From Halichondria panicea (lineage: Eukaryota; Porifera; Demospongiae; Suberitida; Halichondriidae), in assembly GCF_963675165.1 (NCBI RefSeq), contig NC_087377.1:3378978-3442977 (forward strand): a DNA stretch of 64,000 nt, in the 5' to 3' direction. Under the pieces are notes generated by a model, which was not told where the DNA came from, did not search any database, and saw nothing but the letters and a program-made list of their open reading frames with translations. Both the position numbers and the translations under genes were made by a program. Below, one piece after another: positions 31,801-41,598 of this stretch; position 1 is the stretch's first letter, and each line of letters opens with the position of its first letter.

Positions 31801-34398
31801 CAATCAGCACCCCCCTCTCTCAAATCCTGGCTACGCCCCTGATCCTATAAGCAGGTCACCCTGTATATATATAGTATAGCCAGCCAGGTTTATAAGCCAG
31901 TGAGAGCTAGATTGTTGTGCAATAAAAAAATTGTACATTTGTATTCTGAGTATGATCGATGCTACTCAGATGTATGAACGATGTAATTGTGGCTCAATAT
32001 CTCTCTCCATTTACAGATATCAACGAGTGTTTGGTGGCAGCTTTGGACATATTTGCGACTGACCTTTGTAAACCCTCCATGTTCTGTGTGAATGTTGAGG
32101 GTAACTACAGTTGCGAGTGTCTGGCTGGTACACTACTAGTGGAGGGAGTGTGTGAAGCTGGTAAGTACTAGCTATAGCTTTAATTAGCTGCATAGTGAAA
32201 ACCTTGTATTATGTTGAGTTTGACCCAATTATAAGCATGTGCAATAGTTGGCGCTTCTACGATTGTAGTTACAGCACTTAAAGTAGGAAGTGGGTCGTTA
32301 TGTGGGCAGTTATGTGGGCGGTTATATGGGCGGTTGTGTGGGCGGTTATGGGCGGTTATGGGCGTTTCGACGATGAACTACATGACTGTATACATCTACA
32401 CATACACACATAAACACACATATCAGAGGATGTGCTAACCACCACTGCTGCACCACCAGTGACGACTGTGACGACTGTACCTGATGATACTGACACTATT
32501 CCGACTGACGCTATTCCTAATGCCGTTGTCGTAGAGATCAACGGATTCACTCCTTCCACGGTAACAATTACACAAATTAATTCCTCATCCTCCAAACATG
32601 GTGTCTATGCCTTGGTTTTGCACGAGCAGTGAGGTATAATTATATGCATGGGGTAGTGTGCCTGTGTGTGTTTAATAGCTATATAAACGTTTTGATAATA
32701 CCGAGTCTTATCTCTCTCCATGCAGTTCACTCCTGAGAATCAGAGGCGCTTCAAAGAAGCCACAGCAGATGCTGTCAATGCTTACTGTGAGGACAAGGAG
32801 TGTCTGGTAGCATACCCTCAGGCAAGAGCAAGGTGAATTTTAGATTCGTAGAACAGCTATAGAGGTACTAAGCTAGAGGTGTTGATCATTGTTTTGGTAT
32901 AAAAAGCCCCTGTGAATGAACCAAATCAACAATTTTGTTACCCTTAATTTGCAATCTGTATAGTACTCCGTAAAGATCTTGTGTCGTATACCATTGGTTT
33001 CTGCAATTTAAATATAGCGAAGTGACTTTTATAGTGCTGCGGTCACGTGGTATAAATCAGATATGTCACAACCTACTCGAAGGATATGCACCCCATTATC
33101 CTCCTCCTAGGTGTGGTATGTATATCCTATACATAACTACATGTACGTACCTTGTTGTTAGTGTAGTTGATATAATGATGTCATATCTATGTTTAGACTT
33201 ACCGCTAATTTAGTCTGGAACATTCTAGAACTTTCTTGTATGTCATTGTGACCATGTGCATAAAAGTCAGTCCATGATATCTTTCTAAATTTTGTCAATC
33301 TGAGAACTTGCTCTATCTAGTTAATTAAGTCACATTGCAAGCTTTGCTAACACGTATGACTGCATGTATAGCGAGTTATTTTAGTATGTCACATATTGTA
33401 TACATAGATAGAGCATCACCCGAAAATTATAGCTGTGAAATTATTGGTAGTTCATATGAAAATTTGGAGAATGAAATGTTCCTCTCTATACGGTTTCTTT
33501 ACCTTCCTTCCTCCTCCCACACTCCACACACATGCACACACTCTTGTCTCAGGAGGAACACTCTCACGGCTGACAATCTCTACATTGCTGACATCACTAG
33601 CACTGGAGAGTCTAGAGTCAGCTTCAGCTTGTACGCTCGTTTAGATGGTGGCACCATCAGCGGTAGTGCCTTGGCAACGGCTGTACTGGTAAGAGTCTCT
33701 GCAATTAAGTGCTACTGCATGCATAAATTGTGCAACTCCTCTATATCATTATGTGGGTGCATTTGTCATAATCTATCCCCAGGATCACCGTGACGAGTAC
33801 GCAGCCCTAGGCTTTGATGTGGCTAGTGTACAGCTGCCTACGGAATCAACCACCATTCTAACAACCAACCAGATCATTGGTATAGCGGTGGGAGGTGGTC
33901 TTGGAATCCTAATACTGGTCCTTATTCTCATTACTATCACATGGTGAGGCTCAGGGATGTAGATATTCTCCCCCGGTATTCTATATAGATCTAGCATTGT
34001 GATGCCTTAATTAATTGGCTTGTGCATGCTATAAAACGTTAATCAACACAAGTATGCGCAATACAATAGTATAATAGGCTTATCATAGTAGCTGCAGTGT
34101 ATGCATATGGAAACCATGCAATGATGGATGATCCTCCAGTAGCAAATTCAGAAACCAATTTCTGACTTTTCGAAAGCAAGTCCAAAGCTTTCTCTTCCAC
34201 TCTCTCATATTTTCCCTTTGCAGGGTTTGTGTCAAGTTCCGATCAAAGCAACCTATTATTGGAGGAGATCTCATGTATGCTAGCCCTAATTTTGACATGA
34301 AGCCTGTACCCCACGAGGGCCTCGAAGAACAAGCCGTGGGACTAGAGTCTGAGGAGAAGGAAGGGGATCTCAACTATGAGAGATATAAGATCATTTAA
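10632..34398 (+). CDS. Gene 2: long-form MUC4-like membrane protein (Ig-NIDO-AMOP-VWD-EGF-TM)
   Basis: There are 28 exons, 6225 nt in total, encoding 2074 aa; exon coordinates are given in the domain entries below. Approximate residues: signal peptide and APT[E/D] repeats 1-72, N-terminal two-part domain 73-355, four Ig-like domains 356-789, NIDO within 790-1060, AMOP-like about 1060-1188, VWD with GDPH 1189-1453, extra Ig-like fold 1454-1544, seven EGF-like 1545-1837, SEA-like about 1865-1963, TM about 1994-2017, tail to 2074. NIDO-AMOP-VWD-EGF-TM is the order of vertebrate MUC4; the N-terminal Ig block is extra. Nearly all ectodomain introns between domains are phase 1. One donor (after 30688) is GC, not GT. 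Location: plasma membrane, N-terminus outside. The role in recognition or adhesion is inferred. Confidence 0.85.
13845..14380. mobile_element. Foldback element with inverted arms
   Basis: Arm segments 13849-13905 and 13968-14010 recur as reverse complement at 14319-14378 and 14272-14316. Shared words include taaagcatggaaattcaagc, gacggctagcaaaaacag and ttcataatgaggtaatgagc. Arms are high identity with an unrelated centre of about 260 bp. This looks like a foldback MITE; no transposase is seen. Confidence 0.65.
15301..15387. repeat. Hairpin with GC-rich loop
   Basis: The left arm tgggatatattgattggctc (continuing agtagtg) pairs with cactactgagccaatatatc (continuing cca), with one 4-nt bulge. 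The loop contains a gcccgagggccgcaggcctcg motif-like segment. A comparable GC-rich loop is found in the hairpin at 62616-62712. Confidence 0.7.
16803..17651 (+). other. Gene 2 exon 2: variable N-terminal two-part domain
   Basis: The first half starts [14 protein letters not shown] and has a Tyr/Asn-rich stretch (residues encoded at about 16895-16940) whose length differs in every paralogue. Conserved flanks (NNLMENPF before; [10 protein letters not shown] after) surround it. The second half ([41 protein letters not shown]) recalls the 'FD..TGTLTLTFSE.VN.SSL' repeat of large metazoan and choanoflagellate surface proteins; that match is from memory. Conserved cysteines: VPC, GTC, GICTG-like and DCY. 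Confidence 0.7.
17861..18182. mobile_element. MITE inserted in gene 2 intron 3
   Basis: Terminal inverted repeats are gcctcgattccaggccg (left) and its complement at 18166-18182. The gene 1 intron at the same place (5073-5150) lacks it: the flank aaaggcatagattt follows the donor region directly at 5087. Gene 2 is therefore a filled site and gene 1 an empty one. The ends match the family of 27415-27978 and 43178-44337. Confidence 0.7.
20281..20323. repeat. Perfect 20-bp stem palindrome
   Basis: gaaagcctcctagagctgta is followed by ctg and then by its exact reverse complement. It lies inside the left arm of the large inverted repeat. The matching right-arm region (about 23225-23250) keeps only one side. 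Confidence 0.85.
20880..21086. mobile_element. Pogo/Tigger-like MITE with TA target duplication
   Basis: Terminal inverted repeats cagttgagcctcggttatcc and its complement at the right end are flanked by TA on both sides. Internal copies of 'attcggataa' recur. The cagttgagcctcg-type end is typical of pogo/Tigger elements of the Tc1/mariner superfamily. At 207 bp it is non-autonomous. Confidence 0.8.
22616..23100. mobile_element. MITE with ccgtatttacc termini
   Basis: Left end ccgtatttacctgaattacc and right end ggtaattcgggtgaatacgg are inverted, both flanked by TA. Inside, 'gggacact' words recur. It has a fragment of the '17861' family at about 22919-22950. There is no transposase ORF. Confidence 0.75.
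24286..24642 (+). other. Gene 2 intron 5, no element recognised
   Basis: The start of the intron (gtaagttatcagaat, then gccaaatctg and gatctggcaaggattg) is shared with genes 1 and 4 at the same place. It is far shorter than the corresponding gene 4 intron (2.7 kb). No exon or repeat is seen. Confidence 0.5.
25606..27327 (+). other. Gene 2 exons 8-11: NIDO and AMOP-like domains
   Basis: Exons: 25606-25748, 25865-26197, 26507-27030, 27131-27327. NIDO signatures: [42 protein letters not shown], then [20 protein letters not shown] and [12 protein letters not shown]. The AMOP-like part has [16 protein letters not shown], then TNTILCCYG and G-S-L followed by AYSPSFFP and [22 protein letters not shown] domains occur in nidogen, tectorin, SUSD2 and MUC4; AMOP follows NIDO in MUC4 and SUSD2-type proteins. 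The final AMOP cysteine pattern differs from the vertebrate one. Confidence 0.8.
27415..27978 (+). mobile_element. MITE of the 'tagcctc-aggccg' family (9-bp target duplication)
   Basis: The ends read tagcct and aggcta, each followed by a short internal palindrome (ccaggccgattaaaatacgg type). The flanking 9-mers are tccccaagt and tccttaagt, which match at 7 of 9. It is the reverse-complement relative of 43178-44337. The 9-bp duplication fits Mutator-like elements, though no transposase is present. It sits in the AMOP-VWD intron and cut into the tRNA-like repeat that is complete in gene 4. Confidence 0.65.
28181..29269 (+). other. Gene 2 exons 12-15: VWD domain with GDPH motif
   Basis: Exons: 28181-28383, 28456-28687, 28813-28926, 29024-29269. 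The domain opens [20 protein letters not shown] and continues through [27 protein letters not shown] and [13 protein letters not shown], the usual VWD landmarks. GDPH (28192-28203) is the tetrapeptide at which several VWD proteins (MUC2, MUC5AC, MUC4, RGM) are cleaved autocatalytically. The last exon (YLDEVV to IIDEDEKLA, with two cysteines) resembles the C-terminal extension after VWD. Confidence 0.85.
29438..29709 (+). other. Gene 2 exon 16: Ig-like/cadherin-like fold after VWD
   Basis: The sequence [19 protein letters not shown], then [19 protein letters not shown] and [16 protein letters not shown], is a beta-sandwich pattern. This region is commonly placed between VWD and EGF in mucin-like proteins of marine invertebrates. 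It has no cysteines. A decayed copy lies at 40331-40528. Confidence 0.6.
29828..32160 (+). other. Gene 2 exons 17-23: seven EGF-like domains
   Basis: Exons: 29828-29927, 30028-30183, 30339-30455, 30566-30688, 30772-30897, 31094-31207, 32017-32160. Four domains start with a calcium-binding EGF signature (DINEC, DIDEC, NINEC, DINEC). The intron after 30688 starts gcacaa; gene 4 has gtatta there. Without splicing, the frame runs on to a stop at 30781-30783. Confidence 0.8.
31265..31841. mobile_element. MITE with cagtggcgtagcca ends and 5-bp target duplication
   Basis: The ends are cagtggcgtagcca and tggctacgcccctg. The exact direct repeat ATCCT flanks both sides (31260-31264 and 31842-31846). 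It interrupts the intron between EGF-6 and EGF-7; gene 4 lacks it there (56837-56963). An internal ORF (31280-31597) has no recognisable protein. A sister element is at 57674-57978. Confidence 0.8.
32427..34398 (+). other. Gene 2 exons 24-28: Thr-rich stalk, SEA-like domain, TM and tail
   Basis: Exons: 32427-32560, 32726-32832, 33553-33688, 33783-33943, 34224-34398. A stalk rich in Thr/Val/Asp precedes [12 protein letters not shown], then [35 protein letters not shown] and [10 protein letters not shown]. These give an alternating alpha/beta pattern like SEA-type membrane-proximal domains (inference). [20 protein letters not shown] and onward. The tail starts [10 protein letters not shown], contains MYASP and FDMKPVP, and ends [12 protein letters not shown] fits a YxxPhi sorting motif. 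Confidence 0.75.
32833..33552 (+). repeat. Gene 2 intron with a copy of the 38557 repeat (about 33028-33125)
   Basis: The segment cttttatagtgctgcggtca and onward to taggtgtggtatgtatatcc matches 38566-38740, but lacks the central hairpin of that copy. The acceptor at 33552 is preceded by a CA-rich tract. No exon is visible. Confidence 0.6.
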
Positions 34399-34783
34399 TA
34401 AACCGTTCGCAAAAATAATTATTTAGTGACTATTATAATACATATAGATTCGCTGCTGAATTGTTTTGTTTTGAGGGTCCAGTAAATATAGTAGATTTTA
34501 GCTGCTGAACATTATTTTACTTTAATATAATGTGTTGTGCATATAATTATACGTAAAACTATAATATCATTTATGTTTGCTGCTGAGTCAAAGTGTCAAA
34601 AACATTTTGGTGAACTAAATATGCACAGAAAGGTTGCATGTGAACTCTGACAACAACATGACCATGATTTAGTTAACCACCTTTACACACCTATAATAAT
34701 TTGGGGGTTGGGCTTGTAGCCTGCTTGTATCAATACCCCCTTGCCAAGTGTAAAAATAGCTCACTCAAGACCATTCTCTTACA

Positions 34784-37700
34784 AAGAAGTTTCTTATAGC
34801 TGTGGCTCTGTTGGTTGTTGGACTCTCCCCTGGCCCAGGCTTCAGCCAGACCAGTGAGGCACCAACTGATGGTAGATCACTTTAATAACTGAAGTATAGA
34901 CATGATAAGAGGGTTTTGTCTTTATGAGCCACTTAAATCAGTTGAACAACAAGTCACGTTAACACGCTAGCAAAGTGTTGCAATGGGCAAATGGTCCCTA
35001 TAAGTAGTATATGCATGCAATTAGCAATATGTAGGGTATAACCAACAAGTATAGGTTATAACGAACGCTCTCTGGCTACGCCCCTCAAGTTCGAGTTGTA
35101 TTAGCTGTATACATCCTCTTATGATTGATTATTTTATCAATTTTGATAGTGTATGCGTGGGGACCATTTGAAAACTTCGTAGGATAATTATAAACAAAAT
35201 AATGTAAATGATATAGCACTGTCTGAATATTGTGTCTTCTTTCCTTTATTAGTAGGATCTGTATCAGTTAACAGAGTGGAGTTCTCCTATACCTACAGTG
35301 GTGTCAACATCAACATCTACTTTAACAACTTGTTAGAGAATCCATTTTTCGGCGATTACTACTCCTACTCTTACTACAACCCCGGCTTGCCGTCGGATGT
35401 GTCTGATGATGTACCATGCATTTTGAACCAATTTGTTTTCAGAAATACACTCACAAATGAAATCTTCCAGGCAGAATACCTGGGTACTTGCAATTCCTAC
35501 GATATCAACCATATTCGGATTAAGATGAATCCTATAGTATAGAGATTTTCTCAGGCTAGTTGTGAAGGATTTTATTGATACCAACTCTACTACGCCCTTG
35601 GGCTTGGAAATGTACACTGCAGATATACTTGGAGCTCCGTTCAACCTTCGAATAGAACCAGATAACGCCATTGAGTTTGACTTGAGATTGGACTTGAGGT
35701 TCAATGTTAGGATTAGAGAACTTGACTATTGGACTGATGAGGGGATTCTTCTGATTTATTTCAATGCTTTAATTGACATTGTGACTGTCAATGCCAGCAA
35801 GCTTTCACTCACACTCTCTCCCTATTACAGTCAGGATGTAAGCAATACTGTTAGCATTACTGGTGGTGAAATACTGAACTAGTCGTCTGGCTTAACATCA
35901 TCTGTGGCTATCAAACTGACTTCTAGTGATCAAGATCTTGTTGTCAGCAGAGGAATATGGGCTAATGGCAGTTCAATTTACAACAGTTTCATTGTCTTAG
36001 AATCAGGATTTGCTGTTGCGTATTTTGGAGCAGAGGTTTCTCTCACCACTCCCTATTTAGTCACTAATATCCGGAGAGCCCCCACAGGTGGTTTTAATAG
36101 ATCTATATGTGCCACACGTATATAGTTTGATGATAACACAAGTTGGCTATAGATCAATTATCAGCTATAACGTGCAAAGATTAAACGTGGCTTCCGGTAA
36201 GCGGTCAACGAAACGCTTTTATAGACGCCATTCCATGAAATTTAAGTGCCACGAAAATGTTGCTCTATATATACGGTAAGTTCATGTCATGTAAGTAGCT
36301 ATATGATGTACAAGTATATACCTACACACATGTACACATGCACACGCACATGCACACACATATTCGCTAGCCACCACTGCTGCACCATCAGTTATGACTG
36401 CATGTACCTGATTACGCTATTCCTAATGTCGTTGTCGTGGAGATCAACGGATTCACTCTTTCCACGGTAACAATTACAACTAACTAAATTAATCCATCAT
36501 CTCCTATGCGTGCATGGTGTTTAAAATGATAATACTGAGTCCTTTCCCTCCAGTTCACTCTAGAGAATCAGAGGCGTTTCAGAGAAGCCACAGCAGATGC
36601 TGTCAATGCTTACTGTGAGGACAAGGAGTGTCTGGTAGCAAGAACAAGGTGAATTAATTCATGTATAATAATACCACACACAGAAGAAATATCAAGAGAA
36701 TAATACCTTTATTCCACAAATTTGACTTGACAATAATTATTAGTGTCTCACTGATGACCTATACTTTATTACACAGGCACACATGCACTCACAAGATGAA
36801 TTGGTTTATTCATATATCTATATATATTATCTACCGTATATCTTCTAATTTATCGGACAGCAAAAAATAATTATTTTGGATATTGTCCGGGTATAATTGG
36901 AACAGACTTTTATAGAGCATGCGAAGTGTCCGGAATAATTAGAACAAGCAAGCAGCTGCATGCGAGCTAGCTAAGTTTAATAGAACAGGGTACAACTGAA
37001 TAGTTGCACTAGCTATCTAAAACTAGCTACTCAAAGCTATCTAACTGCAGCACTCTAAGTCTTACTTGCCGTCTATGAATGGTAACTCAACTTTTCAAGG
37101 TATTGTCCGGATATTTAGAACAAATGTAATATTAAAGTATTGGAGTGTCCGTTGTATTAGAAAAAGGAAAATTGCCCAAAAGAGTGTCCAGGTAATTAGA
37201 AGTGTCCGATAAATTAGAAGATATACGGTACATGTATAATAATGTACAGAAGAAGCAAAGTGGTTACTGAATACTGTATAGCGAGTAATTTTCTAAAATT
37301 CGTTCAACTAGAAAACGGTGATTTTTGGGAGTAAAAATGTCATTGCCTGCACAATAAACCACGCCTCAGCTTGCCTTCAACACACATGCACATACACATA
37401 ATAATTATACGCACATGCTCAGGAGGAGCACTCTCACGGCTGACAACCTCTACATTGCTGACATCACTAGCACTGGAGAGTCTAGTGTCAGCTTCAGCTT
37501 GTATGCTCGTGTGGGTAGTGGCATCCTCAGTGGCAGTGCCTTGGCAATGGCTGTACTGGTGAGAGTCTCTCCTTGCTATAATATAAGCTGCAATTGCATG
37601 CATGGGTGCATTTGTCATAATAATCTAAACCTCCCTCCCCTATATAGGATCATCGTGACGAGTACGCAGCCCTAGGTTTTAATGTGGTGCCTACGGAATC

Positions 37701-38092
37701 AACCACTCCCATTCTGACAACCAGTCAGATTATTGGTATAGCGGTGGGAGGTGGTCTTGGACTGATCCTAATACTGGTCGTTCTTCTGCTTACTATCACA
37801 TGGTAAGGCTGCTCCTACGTATATATTTTTAATAAGCATGTATAGATGAGATGATCAGTTAAAAGAAAACTAAAGTTCAGATCACCAGTTTTGTGTGTCC
37901 ACTCTCCCATATAATATTTTCCCTTGCAGTTGTTGTGTGAAGCATCGATCAGGACAACCCAAGAAAGGAGGAGACCTCACCAATGCTGGAACTAGCCTTG
38001 ACCTGAAGCCAGTACCTTATGAGGGCCTCAAAGAACAAACCGTGGGACTAGAGTCTGAGGAGAAGGAAAGAGATGTCGACTATGAGAGATAA
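34784..38092 (+). pseudogene. Unit 3: broken short-form receptor gene
   Basis: Segments: signal exon 34784-34871, N-terminal domain 35256-36087, stalk 36367-36466, SEA-like 36554-36648 and 37423-37558, TM 37648-37802, tail 37930-38092. The start codon position reads AAG instead of ATG. In the N-terminal exon a 7-nt insertion at about 35532 causes a frameshift with an immediate stop (35540-35542), and an N-x-S site has become a stop (35880-35882). All Ig exons are missing, and the stalk exon has lost its acceptor region and frame. The last four exons remain open with good splice sites. The tail is of the CCVKHRSGQ type, as in gene 4. This is a decaying gene, though its 3' half might still be used from another promoter. 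Confidence 0.8.
36834..37228. mobile_element. MITE with ccgtatatcttctaat termini, TA target duplication
   Basis: Left end ccgtatatcttctaatttat and right end ataaattagaagatatacgg are inverted, each flanked by TA, over 395 bp. It contains 'tgtccggg' words and lies in unit 3 between the two SEA-like exons. A 5' fragment occurs at 18517-18675 in gene 2 intron 4. It is Tc1/mariner-type by its TA duplication, with no transposase. Confidence 0.8.
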
Positions 38093-38107
38093 TTAAGTAA
38101 ACCGCTA

Positions 38108-38460
38108 ACAACAACTTATACCACACTTACGTCACCACAAATTGATCTCATTGGTCAACAGCTGTAGGATATATAGAATATTAGCATACAGCCCCAGGCA
38201 TGCACAGTTTTCAAGTTGTTTTTTAGTTTTTTCATTTGTTCAAGAAAGTAAGCAAAGAGAAAAGAGCCATGCTTGACGGTACTAAGACTCAAAGCGACGG
38301 CAGAAACACGGAAGGTGCTCTCCAACAAGATGGCTAAGCTTCCATGGGCCCATGGGCGCGGTTTAGATACATTTTATCCAAGAAGAGCGTGCAACTCCAG
38401 TAAGGGACGTCGAATGGTCAACGCTTGGACCAAGGAAGCTCTTGAGCATCTGTAGGAGTC
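38108..38460 (+). repeat. Dispersed element after unit 3, partner of 437-732
   Basis: It begins right after the unit 3 stop (ataccacacttacgtcacc) and ends near 38440. The inverted copy upstream of the tail relic at 760 aligns along most of it. A 60-codon open frame inside (38273-38455) is not preserved in the other copy, so I do not call a gene. Confidence 0.55.
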
Positions 38461-38556
38461 AACATGTTGCTCAACTAGCTCTTTGACGGCTGCAAAATCC
38501 GGCATAGTCTTGTTCTTTTTTGCAGTCTGCATCGTGATTGAATTGTTGCTAGGGGG

Positions 38557-38745
38557 AGGTCCTTTTATAGTGCTGCGGTCACGTGGTATAAGTCAGATAT
38601 GCCACACCTACTCGGAGGATATACACCCAATATATCCTCCGCTACCGTGGTTACATACCCCTCGGCTTCGCCTCGGAGTAACCACGGTAGCGGAGGATAT
38701 ATGAGTGCATATCCTCCTCTTAGGTGTGGTATATCCTATACATGT
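38557..38745. mobile_element. Palindromic MITE with strong central hairpin
   Basis: The core atatcctccgctaccgtggttac is followed by a short loop (ctcggcttcgcctcgg type) and then by its reverse complement, up to 38701. Outer sequence (ggtcacgtggtat and taggtgtggtatatcc) recurs at 33028-33125 without the hairpin, and parts occur at 385-420 and 39050-39150. Confidence 0.7.
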
Positions 38746-39691
38746 TTGTGTATGTTTTAAGTATGTAGCTGGTGAACTTTTATATAGGATTTATGCCAAA
38801 TAATTATCCCATTGTATGCCTTGGAGGTATATGAACGGTAACCCGCTGGCCGCGGCACGGCCTCAGGTTAATTAGGTACCTAACCCACTTAGAGTATCCT
38901 TATCAATGTTTATTGTGCACATTGCACTTATACCACACTGCTTTCAACTTCTGCACTGATGACTGATGACTGATGGGTGACGTCGTATTCTCAAGCATGC
39001 ATATAGCAGTATAGAGCTGCACTCAGATGATATATGCACTCTGTATATCCGCTACGCCTCGGAGTAACCACAGGAGGATATAATTGTGGGTGCATAATTA
39101 TTTCCTCCTCGTAGGTGCATGTGCATGATATAATTATATCCTATATATACAACATTAATCAGCCAACAAACCTTAAATTAAGGCCAGTGGCGTCGATTTG
39201 TAGGCTATTAAGTAGAGATGACTTAATATCCAAGCTGCACTATAATTATGTAGATATAGCCTTATACTCTTTTAAACTAGAGCCCCCCCCCAAGAAATTG
39301 AGAAATTGCTTCCTATACTCCACTGGTGGCTATGAGATATGCTATATAGCTGGAGAATTCTAAAGAGGGGCAATCCTTTAAGGGCTGACTGTCTTAAATA
39401 TTGTATGATGTTCTCTTCTCCGTGTCTGACTATATAATTATACGCTGAACTGAACATGAAGCTCCCTCCAAGCTGATATAGGTGATCAATAGCTGTAACT
39501 TTAACTGTGGTAGAGTAAGTAGCCGAACTCTGTCAGAGATCCAAGAGATGATGTGTAACACGAGCTATATTTGTGATTACGCAACTTAGTTTTTCTCGTC
39601 CTGCATGAGTGCGCATGTTGTCCCACTAAAACGAAACGGTATTCAATAATATATATAGCCTTATAGGCATAACATCTAACCTAACTCTATT

Positions 39692-39716
39692 ATAAACCTA
39701 ACCCTAACCCTAACCA
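39692..39716. repeat. Short interstitial telomere-like repeat
   Basis: About three to four units of (ccctaa), with degenerate units on both sides. TTAGGG is the common animal telomere unit. The tract is very short and may be chance or a break-repair scar. Confidence 0.4.
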
Positions 39717-39960
39717 TAGCCCTAATCTTCTTTCGTTGTAGTAACACATATGACCCCATGCACACGGGGCATAATTATACATATACAACTGCAAGGTTCA
39801 GACCACAATAGACACATGATAGGTTCAGACCACAATAGACACATGATACCACACATGTACTTGTACTTTATGTAACATGCAGATCCTCTTTGATCTTTTA
39901 AATATACATATAACTGCATGCAATGCTCAGACACAATAGAAATCTATACATGTGTGTTAA

Positions 39961-40761
39961 TAATTCTTTTTTAAGAAAAGGTAATTCAGCACTGGCTGGC
40001 TGCAGTGTCTGAGTGGCTGTGGAATGTGTTGTTGTTTCCCCTTGCAGGATGTTCAATATACACATGCATCAGTATACGTACATAATACTTTGGATTCAAT
40101 TGAAGTGTATACCTTTTATTGCTAACATCAGCATGCATCTTTCTAAAGTTATACTTCTTTCTTTATAAACGTTTCATTTGAATGAACATAATTATAACGT
40201 ATGACGCTTTAATTTCAAGGAACTAAAATTATATTTTCGAGGTTCAAATGATCACACTTTTACAGTATTTACAATACATGCAGGAAGTAAATAATGCCTA
40301 AAATTTCGTCCAACCAACTGCTGCTGACTGCCAATTTCCCTCCCGTCATCTACGTGTATTTGGCAATGTGACTGATGACAAGTTAAGAGTGTGACTGACG
40401 TGGTATTGGTGGATAGACTGCCGGGCCACTCTACTGCCTACCCCAATATATTATAACCATGTTGAAACTCGATTGCGGATATTTCTCTCGTATTTATGGC
40501 AACTGATGAGATGAGCTGGATGCTGGGTATATTATAATTCATGGCTTAGTGTTATACCTGGTGCATTTGGAGGGCAGTAAATTGAGCAACGTAGAGTATG
40601 TATTATGCATGACTTCAATAAGGGGTCACTATTTTTGGTTGTACAGGAATGTGATTTATGCTTGTGAGAATAATGGCAACTGCACACTGGACAGGAGCTA
40701 GTGGAGGGCCGGAGTCAGTGAGAGTGTATACTATCATCTCTATGAATCTGTGTATGCAAAG
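39961..40761 (+). pseudogene. Ghost of a long-form receptor copy
   Basis: Three blocks occur in family order. About 39964-40220 matches gene 4 intron sequence around 48024-48400 (ggtaattcagcac, gagtggctgtggaat, acatcagcatgcatctttct). 40331-40528 matches the NFPPLIYG exon with deletions and frame breaks. 40647-40761 matches the first EGF exon (gtgagaataatggcaactgc) with frame breaks. Everything in between is deleted. A long unit therefore once stood between unit 3 and gene 4. Confidence 0.7.
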
Positions 40762-40867
40762 TAGTTATTAGTGCATGTGCCACAAGCTGTTTATATATAG
40801 ATTTGATGTTGATGTTTACTATAGACTCTATATAATTATATACTCCCTAATTGTGGCATTCACATTG

Positions 40868-40945
40868 AGGAACTATATATTTTGGGGGTGTGGCTTGTAT
40901 TTCTATTATATAAACAGCTCTAGCTATTTAACCTCTCCTCTCCAG
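40868..40945 (+). promoter_or_regulatory. Relic of the conserved 5' flank
   Basis: The sequence gaactatatattttgggggt followed by gtggcttgt and 'aaacagctctagctattt' corresponds to the block before genes 1 and 2. No signal-peptide exon follows it within the next few hundred bases. Confidence 0.45.
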
Positions 40946-41598
40946 CGACCAAACCTGTGCACACAATAATTATACAGTGATAAAGTTTCCACTATAATTA
41001 TAGAGGCTCGGCTTTCTTATTCCTGGTATATATACATTAATGTGAGAAATATTGATCAATAATTCCCCTTGGGGTCTGTATCATAGCAACAGGGTGGGGT
41101 TTAACTACCATAAACCCCAGCCCTGGAGCACATTCCTCATAAACTCCCTTGCCTTGAGGGCGCACTGCATGATTTTATACTATAAAATTATAAAATTATA
41201 ATAATTTGTGTAGGCCGGGGAATGATTGGTGCATAGTCGTTTATAATAATTATAACAGCAAAAAATTGTTATAGTAGGCAATCGCTTAGCGATGAAAACA
41301 TCAACCGTTGTCGGCTCTATATAAGGTCTGGCAAAACATAAGTGGATAGTTTACCTAACATATGCATGCATGATCTGACGTTGTATTGAAACACGCTGTT
41401 TTGTACCCATTTGAGCTAGGGTACCTTTTTGGTTAGGGATGATTGATGGAACTCAAGCAAATTCGTCAGCTAAAGTCTATATACTTGTTTTACACATGCA
41501 TGCATTGCTATGTCTATAACATTAGAATACTTGTACTTATACTTGCAGAGATAAACGATGCTATATACATTTTTACATTTTCACCTAAACGGTTTCCC

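Noticed and set aside
38273-38455. 60-codon ORF after unit 3
   Set aside because: It lies in a repeat whose other copy (437-732) does not keep the frame.
39692-39716. Telomere-like repeat as a sign of a chromosome end or fusion
   Set aside because: There are only three or four units with no change in gene content on either side; too short to claim.
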